Shown here: one piece after another, positions 42,232-50,830 of the stretch
How positions within the stretch are numbered: the first letter of the stretch is position 1
How the letters are laid out: each line of letters begins with the position of its first letter
From: Bacteroidota bacterium
GTDB lineage: Bacteria; Bacteroidota; Bacteroidia; Flavobacteriales_E; Vicingaceae
Length of the DNA: 64,000 nucleotides
NCBI GenBank assembly: GCA_016183805.1
Contig: JACPDX010000029.1
Location: 5,290 to 69,289, forward strand
Direction: 5' to 3'
The notes under the pieces: generated by a model
The model's input: only the letters and a program-made list of their open reading frames with translations
Database searches by the model: none
Told to the model about the DNA's origin: nothing
Program-made: the position numbers and the translations under genes

Positions 42232-43215
42232 ATGGTAAAAATAGGCGACATAGAATTGGGCAATTTTCCGTTGCTTTTAGCACCGATGGAAGACGTGAGT
42301 GACCCGCCTTTTCGTGCATTGTGCAAAAAACATGGAGCCGATTTGATGTTTACTGAATTTATTTCATCAGAAGGGTTAATCAGGGATGCTGCAAAGAGTT
42401 TGAAAAAACTCGACATTTTTGAATATGAAAGACCGATTGGTATTCAAATTTATGGTAACGACATCGAATCCATGCGTATTGCAACTGATGTAACTACTCA
42501 AGCCAACCCTGATATTATTGATATTAATTACGGTTGTCCCGTAAAAAAAGTGGCTTGTAAAGGTTCTGGTGCCGGAATTTTACAAGATGTTCCAAAAATG
42601 GTTCGTTTAACTGCCGAAATTGTAAAATCTACGCATCTTCCGGTTACTGTAAAAACACGTTTGGGCTGGGACGAAAAAACAAAATACATCGTTGAGGTCG
42701 CCGAACGTTTGCAGGATGTAGGCATTAAAGCCATCTCCATACATGGCAGAACCCGTTCGCAGATGTATAAAGGTGATGCTGATTGGAGTTGAATTGCCGA
42801 GGTAAAAAACAAGCCGAGAATGTTTATTCCTGTGTTTGGCAATGGAGACATCAAAACACCAGAAAAGGCGAAACTTTATAAGGAAACTTATGGTGTTGAT
42901 GGAATTATGATTGGCAGGGCAAGTATTGGTTATCCTTGGATTTTTAATGAAATAAAACACTATTTAAAAACTGGCGAACATTTACCTGCCCCAACCATGC
43001 AAGAACGATTAGATGCTGTTAAACAACACATTGATTTTGCAGTAAAATGGAAAGGAGAACTGGTTGGGTTATTAGAAATGCGTTCGCATTATGGCAATTA
43101 TTTTAAAGGAACCGCTAACTTTAGAGATTACAGAAGTCAGTTAGTACGAAAAGGAACTTTAGAAGAAATCAACGAAGTACTTTACAACATCGAACAAGAA
43201 TTTCTAGTTCAATAA
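42232..43215 (+). pseudogene. dusB: tRNA-dihydrouridine synthase (DusB type), interrupted by in-frame TGA
   Basis: The full frame encodes about 327 residues with one TGA at 42790-42792, after GDADWS and before IAEVKNKPRM. Both halves are well conserved: LGNFPLLLAPMEDVSDPPFR, INYGCPVKKVACKGSGAG (catalytic Cys), VTVKTRLGWD, SIHGRTRSQMYKG, then VFGNGDIKTPEKA and MIGRASIGYPWIF. Only one base need differ (TGG or TTA to TGA), with no frameshift. TGA is a normal stop elsewhere here. It may be a recent nonsense mutation, a sequence error or readthrough. The enzyme would reduce uridine in the tRNA D-loop with FMN. Confidence 0.88.
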
Positions 43216-43219
43216 ACTA

Positions 43220-43981
43220 TTACTTACCATTTGTGGCTTTGTTTGCCTTTTTGATGTAAAGTTCTAACGCTTTAGTCATAGAAGGGGCTTCGGGTTGTGG
43301 AGCAGAAATATCTACTCTTAGACCGGCTTGTTGGGCTGCTTCGGCAGTAGTAGGTCCAAAAACGGCAATTCTAGTATTGTTTTGTTTAAACTTTGGAAAG
43401 TTTTGAAACAACGATTTAATACCTGAAGGGCTAAAAAATGCCAACACATCATAGTTTACATCCGATAAATCCGATAAATCGCTACAAACAGTTCTGTACA
43501 ATGTTGCTACCGAATATTTGATGTGGTTTTCATTAAGTAATTCGGGAATATTTTTACTTAAAATATCTGCACTAGGCAATAAAAAATTACCGTCTTTGTG
43601 TTTTTTAATTACTGTAATTAAATCGGCAAAAGTTTGTTGTCCGTAGAAAATTTTTCTTTTTCTAAATACAATATATTTTTGTAAATACAATGCAGTAGAT
43701 TCAGAGATGCAGAAATATTTCATTTCCTCGGAAACCTTAAACCTCATTTCTTCAGCTATTCTAAAGTAATGATCGACAGCATTTCTACTGGTAAAAATTA
43801 CTGAATCGAAATCAATTAAGTTAAGTTTTTGTAACCTAAACTCTTTTGCAGGAACACCTTCAACATGAATAAACGGTCTAAAGTCAACTTTAACCTTACA
43901 ATATTCTGCTAAATCAAAATATGGTGATTTCTCTGTTTCCGGTTTTGGCTGAGAAACTAAAATAGTTTTTACTTTCAACAT
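43220..43981 (-). CDS. hemD: Uroporphyrinogen-III synthase
   Basis: A 253-residue two-domain enzyme that cyclises hydroxymethylbilane in haem synthesis. The family is weakly conserved. Visible signs are VIFTSRNAVDHYFRIAEE, FLLPSADILSKNIPELL, VLAFFSPSGIKSLFQNFP and RIAVFGPTTAEAAQQAGL. It is the last gene of a unit with the DUF4271, pheS and peptidyl-prolyl isomerase genes. Its stop is 4 nt from the dusB-like stop. Confidence 0.87.
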   Translation of the reverse strand: MLKVKTILVSQPKPETEKSPYFDLAEYCKVKVDFRPFIHVEGVPAKEFRLQKLNLIDFDSVIFTSRNAVDHYFRIAEEMRFKVSEEMKYFCISESTALYLQKYIVFRKRKIFYGQQTFADLITVIKKHKDGNFLLPSADILSKNIPELLNENHIKYSVATLYRTVCSDLSDLSDVNYDVLAFFSPSGIKSLFQNFPKFKQNNTRIAVFGPTTAEAAQQAGLRVDISAPQPEAPSMTKALELYIKKANKATNGK

Positions 43982-44015
43982 CTTCCTAACGTTTTGTTTT
44001 TTAGTCGAATGGGGG

Positions 44016-44969
44016 TTATTTAAAGATAAAAAACTTCCCTAAAACGACCAATGGTAAAATTTCGAGCGTGCAAATGTACAAAATTATATACAAATACGAA
44101 ACGTTGTTAGAAATTCCAATGGCAAAAAAACGAATAAACCTGATTAATAAAACAAAAGCAATCAGAGGTAAAATAACAAAATTTAAAATAGCAAAATTCT
44201 GAAAATCAGAAAAATAGATTAAAGCTAAGCCGGGTATTAACATAATTCCTAATGAATAATTATATAATAATACATTATAGATGTAGGTAGGAACAAGTTG
44301 ACTAAAATCAAACAAGTATCCTAGTATAAAATTGAATACAAACTTAATTAAGTATGCTGCTGTTACCATTCCTAAGATAAAAGGGTAAAGTAATGGGTAA
44401 TTGTTATTTGGATGGACGTATGTTGAAACAAAGTACAAAAGCAACGAAATAGTAAATAAATAAAGTAAAAATAAACTAAAGTTTACTTGGTGAAAAAACA
44501 CTTTTTCTTCACGAACCACCTCATTGGCTGAATAATATGAAAACATTGATTTATAAATTTGACGAATTCTATTTGACCCAAATGCTTTTGTAAAAGCCAA
44601 CAACAATAAGGCGGAAGTTAAAACAATTGATGGCCAAGTTTTGTTGTTTGTATTTTTTAAAGTAGGCTCAAAAACTATTTTTGGTTGTTCTGTGATGGTT
44701 TTTTTTTCTGATGTTACCGTTTTTCTTATGGGTATTTTATTGGTATTACTAAGCTCAAAAGCAACCGAATCTTGAACAATGGTATCTGCTATAAGGTTTG
44801 GAATTGGATGAGGCACCACTGGTACTGCAACAATGTTTTTCTTTTTTTTTTGAACAACAATACTTGAGCTATCTTCAGTTTTTATCAATTCCAAAAAAGG
44901 CACATTACTATCCTTTGCGGTGGTATTAAGGCTATCCTGATCTTGAATTATAATGGTTGATTTACTCAT
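44016..44969 (-). CDS. DUF4271 domain-containing membrane protein
   Basis: A 317-residue protein. The N-terminal 110 residues are hydrophilic with many Val/Thr/Lys, then one span near 112-130, then five or six spans forming the DUF4271 domain from about 150 to the end (VHPNNNYPLLYPFILG, LGIMLIPGLALIYF). This family nearly always lies beside hemD in Bacteroidota, as here (34 nt before it). Function is unknown. Confidence 0.85.
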   Translation of the reverse strand: MSKSTIIIQDQDSLNTTAKDSNVPFLELIKTEDSSSIVVQKKKKNIVAVPVVPHPIPNLIADTIVQDSVAFELSNTNKIPIRKTVTSEKKTITEQPKIVFEPTLKNTNNKTWPSIVLTSALLLLAFTKAFGSNRIRQIYKSMFSYYSANEVVREEKVFFHQVNFSLFLLYLFTISLLLYFVSTYVHPNNNYPLLYPFILGMVTAAYLIKFVFNFILGYLFDFSQLVPTYIYNVLLYNYSLGIMLIPGLALIYFSDFQNFAILNFVILPLIAFVLLIRFIRFFAIGISNNVSYLYIILYICTLEILPLVVLGKFFIFK

Positions 44970-44983
44970 TCATGTGTAGATAT

Positions 44984-46006
44984 TTATTGTGCCGCTTTAA
45001 ATTGGCTTAAAAAACGAACATCTCCTTCAGAAAAAAGGCGTAAATCATTAATTTTATATTTAAGCATGGCAATACGTTCCACGCCCATTCCAAAAGCAAA
45101 TCCTGAATATTTTTTACTGTCAATTCCGCAATTTTCTAACACATTTGGATCGACCATGCCGCAGCCTAAAATTTCTAAAAACCCCGAATATTTACACACA
45201 TTACAGCCTTTACCACCACAAACAGAACAGGAAACATCTACCTCAGCACTTGGTTCAGTAAACGGAAAATAAGACGGACGAAGGCGAATTTCGGTTTGTT
45301 CGCCAAACATTTCTTTAGCGAAATACAATAAGGTTTGTTTTAAATCGGCAAACGATACATTTTCGGCAATGTACAAGCCTTCAATTTGATGAAAAAAACA
45401 ATGTGCACGAGCAGAAATAGCCTCATTTCGATAAACTCTGCCAGGCGACAACGTTCTGATAGGAGGTTTGGTGTTTTCCATAATTCGAACCTGAACCGAA
45501 GAAGTATGTGTTCTCAACGCCATTTCGCCGCTTTCTGATTCTACAAAAAAAGTATCTTGCATATCTCTTGCCGGATGTTCCGGAGGGAAATTTAGAGCTG
45601 AGAAGTTATGCCAATCGTCTTCAATTTCTGGTCCTTCGGAAACGGTAAATCCAATGCGGGAAAATATTTCGATGATTTCATTTTTAACCAAAGAAATTGG
45701 ATGCCGACTACCAACAGTTGTTGGAAAACCTGGTTTGGTTAAATCAATAGTATTATCAACCGTAATTATATTTTCAAACAAGGCTTTGAATTCATCAATT
45801 TTAAGTTGAGCTTGCTCTTTTACTTGGTTTATTAATTGACCGACCTCTTTTTTATGCTCATTCGGAACATTTTTAAAATCAGCAAACAACTCTTTTAAAA
45901 CACCTTTACTACCAAGCATTTTAATTCTAAACTCTTCAACTTGTTCGGGTTTTTTAGCGGTAAATGATTCTACCTCTACTAATAATTCGTTTAAACGTTC
46001 TCTCAT
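44984..46006 (-). CDS. pheS: Phenylalanine-tRNA ligase alpha subunit
   Basis: A 340-residue class II aminoacyl-tRNA synthetase subunit. An N-terminal coiled coil (about 1-85) is followed by motif 1 (GSRHPISLVKNEIIEIFSRI), motif 2 (LSPGRVYRNEAISARAHCFF) and motif 3 (GFAFGMGVERIAMLKY). CSVCGGKGCNVCKYSG has four cysteines that could bind zinc, seen in part of the family. The beta subunit gene is not in the window. It overlaps the isomerase gene by one base. Confidence 0.96.
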   Translation of the reverse strand: MRERLNELLVEVESFTAKKPEQVEEFRIKMLGSKGVLKELFADFKNVPNEHKKEVGQLINQVKEQAQLKIDEFKALFENIITVDNTIDLTKPGFPTTVGSRHPISLVKNEIIEIFSRIGFTVSEGPEIEDDWHNFSALNFPPEHPARDMQDTFFVESESGEMALRTHTSSVQVRIMENTKPPIRTLSPGRVYRNEAISARAHCFFHQIEGLYIAENVSFADLKQTLLYFAKEMFGEQTEIRLRPSYFPFTEPSAEVDVSCSVCGGKGCNVCKYSGFLEILGCGMVDPNVLENCGIDSKKYSGFAFGMGVERIAMLKYKINDLRLFSEGDVRFLSQFKAAQ

Positions 46007-46701
46007 TATTTTTTTACAATCTTAATGGTCATTTTAATATCTTCCTCAGGCCTATCTCTTTTATCTTTTTTAACTGCAGCAATTTTATCCACTACATCTA
46101 ACCCTTCTATTACTTCTCCAAAAACGGTGTAATCCATATCCAAATGAGGTGTTCCTCCAATAGTTTCGTAAATTTTAAGTTGTTCTTCGCTGTATTCAAT
46201 TTTATCCGTTCGTCTTGCATTTTTTCCTTTCAGCATTTTATCAATTTCGGCTCTAGTAAATAATCTTCCTTGCACAATATAAAACTGACAACTCGATGAT
46301 TCTTTGTTGGGATTTACTGCATCGCTTTCTCTTGCAGCAGCCAACACCCCTTTTTTATGTATCAGCGTCGAATTAAATTCGGCAGGCAACGTATAACCTA
46401 ATCCTCCCTCCCCCAATGTTGCACCAGGTACAGCATTTTTTGAATCAGGATCTCCACCTTGAATCATAAAATCTTTAATAATCCGATGAAACAATGTCCC
46501 GTCTAAAGTTCCATCTTTTATCAGTTTTAAAAAATTATCACGATGTTTAGGTGTTTCGTTGTAGAGTTTAATTTTAATATCTCCCAAACTGGTAGAAATC
46601 ATTATTAATGATTGTTTTTCTGCCTTTTGAGCATAGCCATTAAATACACTGAAAAAAAGAATTAACAAAGAAGAAAAATAAATTTTTTTATACATATTCA
46701 T
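46006..46701 (-). CDS. Peptidyl-prolyl cis-trans isomerase, cyclophilin type, exported
   Basis: A 231-residue protein. The signal peptide ends near FSVFNGYAQ. The cyclophilin core has ISTSLGDIKIKLYNETPKH, LFHRIIKDFMIQGGDPD, SSCQFYIVQG and DYTVFGEVIEGLDVVDKIA. A Lys/Arg-rich insert (MLKGKNARRTDKIEYSEEQ) is typical of Bacteroidota members. It would speed proline isomerisation in periplasmic protein folding. A -7 box TAGCTTTG is at 46725-46732. It leads the unit down to hemD. Confidence 0.92.
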   Translation of the reverse strand: MNMYKKIYFSSLLILFFSVFNGYAQKAEKQSLIMISTSLGDIKIKLYNETPKHRDNFLKLIKDGTLDGTLFHRIIKDFMIQGGDPDSKNAVPGATLGEGGLGYTLPAEFNSTLIHKKGVLAAARESDAVNPNKESSSCQFYIVQGRLFTRAEIDKMLKGKNARRTDKIEYSEEQLKIYETIGGTPHLDMDYTVFGEVIEGLDVVDKIAAVKKDKRDRPEEDIKMTIKIVKK

Positions 46702-46724
46702 ATTATTATTATATTTGTTAGTTA

Positions 46725-46732
46725 CAAAGCTA
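46725..46732 (-). promoter_or_regulatory. -7 box for the ppiase-pheS-DUF4271-hemD unit
   Basis: TAGCTTTG on the minus strand, 23 nt before the ATG at 46701. No clear -33 TTG. Confidence 0.45.
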
Positions 46733-46776
46733 ATGATTTATACGATTTATTACTTTGAAGACTAAAATTAAACAAA

Positions 46777-47241
46777 ATGAAACAAAAAAATAATTTCAAA
46801 TTGGTATTGTTAACACTTGTTGGCGTAGTTGCTTTTTCTTGTGCTAAAGAGCGTTCTCCAAGCTTACACATTACGGTAATCGACGAAAAAGGTGTGCCTG
46901 CATCAGGAGCAACTGTTCATGCCTGGCCGGGAGATAATGCTTTAGGTGGAACCGTAAACGAAGCCGAAATGGACAAAACAGGAACAACAGATGCCTCGGG
47001 CTACATAAAATTCGATTTTAAATTTTCGGCAGTGCTAGATGTTGATGTGGTTTATTATAGAACTACCCAAGTAGTTGGTTACGATTCCATATATGACCCT
47101 ATTACAGGTCTTGCAACAGGTGCTACACAAATCCTCGTGGATGTAACCGATTCATTAAGTGGTCATAAAGTTGTAAAAATAGAAAGCTTAAGACAAAGTA
47201 GTGAAGACAACGATTATCGCGAAACTGTAACTTTAAAATAA
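46777..47241 (+). CDS. Lipoprotein with Ig-like/carboxypeptidase-regulatory-like domain
   Basis: A 154-residue protein. The lipobox VAFSC places the lipid on Cys22. The remainder is one beta-sandwich-like domain (SLHITVIDEKGVPASGATVH and TTDASGYIKFDFKF), as in CarboxypepD_reg-like folds of surface lipoproteins. No catalytic features. Its function is unknown. A strong terminator hairpin follows at 47293-47320, inside the opposite gene. Confidence 0.72.
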   Translation: MKQKNNFKLVLLTLVGVVAFSCAKERSPSLHITVIDEKGVPASGATVHAWPGDNALGGTVNEAEMDKTGTTDASGYIKFDFKFSAVLDVDVVYYRTTQVVGYDSIYDPITGLATGATQILVDVTDSLSGHKVVKIESLRQSSEDNDYRETVTLK

Positions 47242-47243
47242 AG

Positions 47244-47576
47244 TTAAAGGCTTAAATATTCAATTATAGCCTTTTTCATCAAATTTTCTTGTAACTCCCC
47301 AACAAAATTGTTGGGGAGTTTTTTTATGTTTTTAAAATGTGGCCAGCCGTCATCATCTATTCCAATTTTTTGATAATATCCATAAGGTATTAACACCGTA
47401 CATGTACCAATATGGATAATATCAATTTTTTGCTCTTTTTTTAAGGGCTGATGATTTTTACCTAGTTCCTGCAACCCAATAATGTATAAAATGCTTGTCA
47501 CGTCTAAAACTTCATCGAAACGTTTTCTCATCAACAATTGTACTTTTATCCATTCAATATTTATATCCATTTCCAT
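47244..47576 (-). CDS. Conserved protein of unknown function
   Basis: A 110-residue soluble protein with IEWIKVQLLMRKRFDEVLDV and DIIHIGTCTVLIPYGYYQ followed by DDDGWPHF. I know similar small proteins from Bacteroidota but no function. Its C-terminal region (KKLPNNFVGEL) is encoded by a 13-bp perfect hairpin that reads as a terminator for the convergent lipoprotein gene, whose stop is 2 nt away. Confidence 0.7.
   Translation of the reverse strand: MEMDINIEWIKVQLLMRKRFDEVLDVTSILYIIGLQELGKNHQPLKKEQKIDIIHIGTCTVLIPYGYYQKIGIDDDGWPHFKNIKKLPNNFVGELQENLMKKAIIEYLSL
47293..47327 (+). terminator. Terminator of the 46777 lipoprotein gene inside the opposite CDS
   Basis: AACTCCCCAACAA pairs with TTGTTGGGGAGTT around a 2-nt loop (47293-47320), followed on the plus strand by a run of T. 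It lies within codons of the convergent gene. Confidence 0.8.
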
Positions 47577-47668
47577 ACTCCAAAATTAAGTAGATAATTA
47601 TATAGAGTATAAACAATGTGATTTTAATAAAAAAATATTTTACAATTTATCCAATTAAAGAGTGTCCG

Positions 47669-47676
47669 TAAATTTG
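47669..47676 (+). promoter_or_regulatory. -7 box for the CvpA-like gene
   Basis: TAAATTTG ends 6 nt before ATG 47683, which argues against the in-frame GTG at 47662. Confidence 0.55.
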
Positions 47677-47682
47677 TGTGTT

Positions 47683-48219
47683 ATGAATTTTTTCGACATC
47701 ATTTTTGTTATTCCATTACTTTGGGGAGCATACAAAGGTTTTTCCAAAGGTTTTGTATTGGAAATTGCTTCGTTTGTTGCTTTAGGTTTAGGTGTTTGGG
47801 GTGGTTTAAAATTTTCCTACGTATCGGCTGAATACTTGAGCAAAATGTTTGATATTTCAGAAAAATTAATGCCATTAATATCCTTTTCAGTTGTCTTTAT
47901 TATCATTGTTGTTACCGTTTTTTTGCTTGCCAAATTATTGCAAAGTGTATTAAAAAAAGCTGCTTTAGGTTTGGTTAACAGATTGTTGGGATTAGTTTTT
48001 GGTGTTTTAAAATTTGCCTTTATTTTAAGTGTTATTCTTAATTTGTTAAACGTATTTAATAATGAAATAGAATTTATAACTCCTGAAAAAAAGGAAGTTT
48101 CTTTATTATATCAACCCATCGAAAAAGTTGCACAACTATTAATTCCTGGAATAAAAGACCTAAAAATTGATACTTCAAAAATAACTGAACAAGTTATTGA
48201 AAAAGAAATAACTGAATAG
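47683..48219 (+). CDS. CvpA family membrane protein
   Basis: About 178 residues from ATG 47683. Four predicted membrane helices occupy residues 1-125 (FFDIIFVIPLLWGAYKGFSK is the typical start with G-x-YKGF, then LVNRLLGLVFGVLKFAFIL). A charged C-terminal tail follows. In E. coli CvpA is linked to colicin V production and envelope stress; its role in Bacteroidota is unknown. A short lipoprotein gene follows 38 nt later and may be co-transcribed. Confidence 0.88.
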   Translation: MNFFDIIFVIPLLWGAYKGFSKGFVLEIASFVALGLGVWGGLKFSYVSAEYLSKMFDISEKLMPLISFSVVFIIIVVTVFLLAKLLQSVLKKAALGLVNRLLGLVFGVLKFAFILSVILNLLNVFNNEIEFITPEKKEVSLLYQPIEKVAQLLIPGIKDLKIDTSKITEQVIEKEITE

Positions 48220-48257
48220 TAGTTTTTATTTTTCATTTCTTTTTTTACCTTTATCTG

Positions 48258-48581
48258 ATGAAGTTTTTCTATTTCATATTAATAACCTTATTATTTTTTA
48301 GCTGCTCGCCTAAAGGACCCATTACCTATTCAAGTCCTTTGGTTGGAAAAACCAAAGCCCAATTGATTAAAGAAAAAGGGGTAGCTAAAAAAATTAAACT
48401 TTTTGAAAATGCTGAAGCCTATATTTATACTTCCGTTGAAGAATATTTTGGAAAAAAAGAGATTACTCCCGGAACCAAACCTAAAAAAAAGGTTGAAATT
48501 GAACACATTTATTACATCAATGCCAATAATATAGTGTATAAATACCAAGTCTGGAAGAAAAAAATAAAAATAGACAAATAG
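48258..48581 (+). CDS. Small lipoprotein, unknown
   Basis: A 107-residue protein. Signal peptide with lipobox LLFFSC, Cys16. The remainder is basic and beta-prone (YSSPLVGKTKAQLIKEKG, AYIYTSVEEYF), ending in YKYQVWKKK. No domain recognised. It lies downstream of the CvpA-like gene on the same strand. Confidence 0.68.
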   Translation: MKFFYFILITLLFFSCSPKGPITYSSPLVGKTKAQLIKEKGVAKKIKLFENAEAYIYTSVEEYFGKKEITPGTKPKKKVEIEHIYYINANNIVYKYQVWKKKIKIDK

Positions 48582-48671
48582 TTACCGGAAACTAACTTTT
48601 GTTATTCATATTAAATTTTTAATTATTGATTTTTAACCACTTATGTAAGTGTTGTCGTTAATTTTTTGTTA

Positions 48672-48706
48672 AAATGTATAAACATTAAATGTATATACAT
48701 ACATTT
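48672..48706. promoter_or_regulatory. Possible operator overlapping the yceI promoter
   Basis: AAATGTATA occurs at 48672-48680 and 48687-48695, and its inverted core TACATTT at 48700-48706. The last overlaps the -7 box TACATTTG (48700-48707). Spaced direct and inverted copies suggest a regulator binding site. Confidence 0.4.
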
Positions 48707-48775
48707 GCATGGAATTTTAAAACTAAACACATGAACACGAAGTCTCACGAATACAAAAATCAAAAATCTAAAACC

Positions 48776-49363
48776 ATGAGTAAAAAAATTATTTTAAGTA
48801 TAGCTGTTGCCGTGGCTACAGTATTTACCGTGAATGCAGGTAACACTAACGAATTAAAAATTGACACTAAAGTGAGTTCAGTAGAATGGATTGGTAAAAA
48901 AGTTACTGGTCAACACACTGGTGGAATAACCATTAAAGAAGGCACGTTGTATTTGCACGACGGTGTTTTAGAAAAAGGTACAGTGGTTATTGACATGACT
49001 ACTATTACTTGTACTGATTTACAGGGCGAATGGAATCAAAAATTAGTGGGGCACTTAAACTCTCCTGATTTTTTTGATACAAAATCCAACCCAACTGCTA
49101 CCTTAGCTATTTTAAAAGTTACTGCCGGAAAAGATGGTAATTCAATCGTTTTGGGTAATTTAACCATTAAAGGAATTACTAAACCAATTGAATTTACTAC
49201 TAAAATGGAAATTAAAGACGGTAAATTAGCTGCTTTTGCTGAAGTTACTGTTGATAGAACTTTATACGATATTAAATACGGTTCCGGTAAATTTTTTGAA
49301 GGTTTAGGTGATAAAGCAATTCACGACGAATTCACTATTAAATTTAAAATTGCTGCTCAGTAA
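48776..49363 (+). CDS. YceI family periplasmic protein
   Basis: About 195 residues from ATG 48776 (MSKKIILSIAVAVATVFTVNA); two upstream in-frame ATGs would place charged residues before the signal peptide. The lipocalin-like YceI domain shows VEWIGKKVTGQHTGGITIKE, HLNSPDFFDTKSNPTATLAI, LTIKGITKPIEF and FTIKFKIAA. YceI proteins bind isoprenoid-type lipids; they are often acid- or stress-induced. Own promoter with a 69-nt leader and terminator. Confidence 0.9.
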   Translation: MSKKIILSIAVAVATVFTVNAGNTNELKIDTKVSSVEWIGKKVTGQHTGGITIKEGTLYLHDGVLEKGTVVIDMTTITCTDLQGEWNQKLVGHLNSPDFFDTKSNPTATLAILKVTAGKDGNSIVLGNLTIKGITKPIEFTTKMEIKDGKLAAFAEVTVDRTLYDIKYGSGKFFEGLGDKAIHDEFTIKFKIAAQ

Positions 49364-49380
49364 TTTTAATAATTAAGGTT

Positions 49381-49413
49381 AAAAAAGCAGGAAGATTTTC
49401 TCCCTGCTTTTTT
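49381..49413. terminator. Bidirectional terminator between yceI and amidohydrolase
   Basis: AAAAAAGCAGG pairs with CCTGCTTTTTT (49381-49391 with 49403-49413). A/T runs on both sides fit use from either strand. Confidence 0.85.
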
Positions 49414-49431
49414 ATTTGAGGTAGTAACGTT

Positions 49432-50733
49432 TTATTTAGCGTATTTTTCGCTATACTTTTTAAACAATTTCTTTTGGTGGTTGTCTAAATCTATTGCTCT
49501 GCCTTGGATAAAAGCCTGCTCCACATTATTGGTTTTCATGTCTAATGCATCTCCTGTAGAAATAAACAAGGTAGCGTCTTTTCCCGGTTCAAGACTACCA
49601 CAAGTTGCATCAATGCCTAAAATTTTAGCCGTATTTAAAGTGATTAGTTGTAAGGCTTGTTCTTTGGTTAAACCATAAGCCACAGTAGTTCCAGCTAAAA
49701 AAGGCAAATTTCGTGTATTCATGGCTTCCATATCACCTGCATTTTCTAAACAAAACAACACTCCAGTATCCATTAATTTTTTTGGAAGTTTGTAGGGCAA
49801 ATACACATCATCATCTTGGTTTATAGGCAAATCGTGAACTCTTTTTAACATTACTGAAACATTGTTATCTTTTAGCATATCAGCCACCATCCAAGCATCA
49901 TAACCACCAACAAGAACTACTTTTTTAATGTCGTAAGCCTTTGCAAAATAAACGGCATCGGTTATTTCTTTTACATAATTGGTATGGATATACAAGGTTT
50001 GAGCACCATTAAACAATCCTCTCATGGATTCGAAACGTAGGTTTTTTTCAGGATATTCAGCTACCTTCGAGTAAGCCAAAGCATCGGCAAAAAAAGTTTT
50101 AAGTTCATTTACATTTTCACTATATTTTTCGTTGGCTTTTCCAGTCCAAGGATTATACATTCGGTGCCAGTTTACATGTATTCCGTCGTCTTTTTTATAC
50201 GCTGCATCTTCCCAGTTCCATGCATCAAATTGTACAATCGAAGAAGTACCAGAAACGGTATTTCCTCTTGGTGTTATTTGTGCCATCAACACACCATTAC
50301 TTCTAACAGTAGTGGTGATTTTCGATTCGGCATTATAGGCAATTAAAGAACGAACATGAGGAGTAAAATTTCCTGTTTCATTCATGTCTTCGGTAGCTCT
50401 AACCGCATCAATTTCTACTAAACCTAAGGTAGAGTTTGGAGCAATAAACCCGGGATAAACATGTTTCCCTTGAATATTTATAATAGTGTCGAATGCCTTT
50501 GGGTCAATTTTTACCACACGAGCATCGGCAACCATGGTCAGTTTTCCTTCTTTAAAAGCAATTACTGAATTTTCGATTAGATTTCCGTTACCTAAATGAG
50601 CAACGCCGTTCATCAATAAAATGGATTTGGTTTGAGCCGGAGCTGGAGTTTCAACTTGAGCAAAGGAATTGGAAATTAGAAATTGGAAGTTTATAATTAA
50701 AGCTAGAAGTATAATATGTTTTGTTTTATTCAT
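49432..50733 (-). CDS. Exported amidohydrolase family protein
   Basis: About 433 residues from ATG 50733, whose signal peptide ends LISNSFAQ; ATG 50757 would add eight charged residues. The fold starts with the beta-sandwich and VYPGFIAPNSTLGLVEIDA, where the usual HxH metal motif is replaced (PNSTLG). The C-terminus has AKILGIDATCGSLEPGKDAT. Absence of the metal His pair suggests a non-catalytic or partner role. It follows the 1013-residue amidohydrolase gene in the same direction, 86 nt apart. Confidence 0.83.
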   Translation of the reverse strand: MNKTKHIILLALIINFQFLISNSFAQVETPAPAQTKSILLMNGVAHLGNGNLIENSVIAFKEGKLTMVADARVVKIDPKAFDTIINIQGKHVYPGFIAPNSTLGLVEIDAVRATEDMNETGNFTPHVRSLIAYNAESKITTTVRSNGVLMAQITPRGNTVSGTSSIVQFDAWNWEDAAYKKDDGIHVNWHRMYNPWTGKANEKYSENVNELKTFFADALAYSKVAEYPEKNLRFESMRGLFNGAQTLYIHTNYVKEITDAVYFAKAYDIKKVVLVGGYDAWMVADMLKDNNVSVMLKRVHDLPINQDDDVYLPYKLPKKLMDTGVLFCLENAGDMEAMNTRNLPFLAGTTVAYGLTKEQALQLITLNTAKILGIDATCGSLEPGKDATLFISTGDALDMKTNNVEQAFIQGRAIDLDNHQKKLFKKYSEKYAK

Positions 50734-50790
50734 GGTTTTTATTTTTTGTTCTTGCAAATTTTTTTATCTTTTTTCGCCCCTCTACATAAG

Positions 50791-50830
50791 CCCCTCCTTC
50801 AGGAGGGGTTGGGGAGCTTCTATTCCCCAA
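50791..50830. repeat. Tandem palindromes between the two amidohydrolase genes
   Basis: CCCCTCC-TTCA-GGAGGGG (50791-50808) is followed by TTGGGGA...TCCCCAA (50809-50830). The second overlaps the last codons of the upstream gene. Similar to the CCCCTCT palindrome at 37510-37525. Confidence 0.65.

Noticed and set aside
42790-42792. Genetic code with TGA read as tryptophan
   Set aside because: TGA terminates the genes ending at 1839 and 56037, and TGG is used for Trp throughout.
42790-42792. Selenocysteine insertion at the TGA
   Set aside because: The position is not a catalytic Cys in this family and no SECIS-like stem follows directly.
42232-42792. Two separate genes for the dusB-like frame
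   Set aside because: Both parts are in the same frame and together match one full-length enzyme; neither half would have a complete active site.
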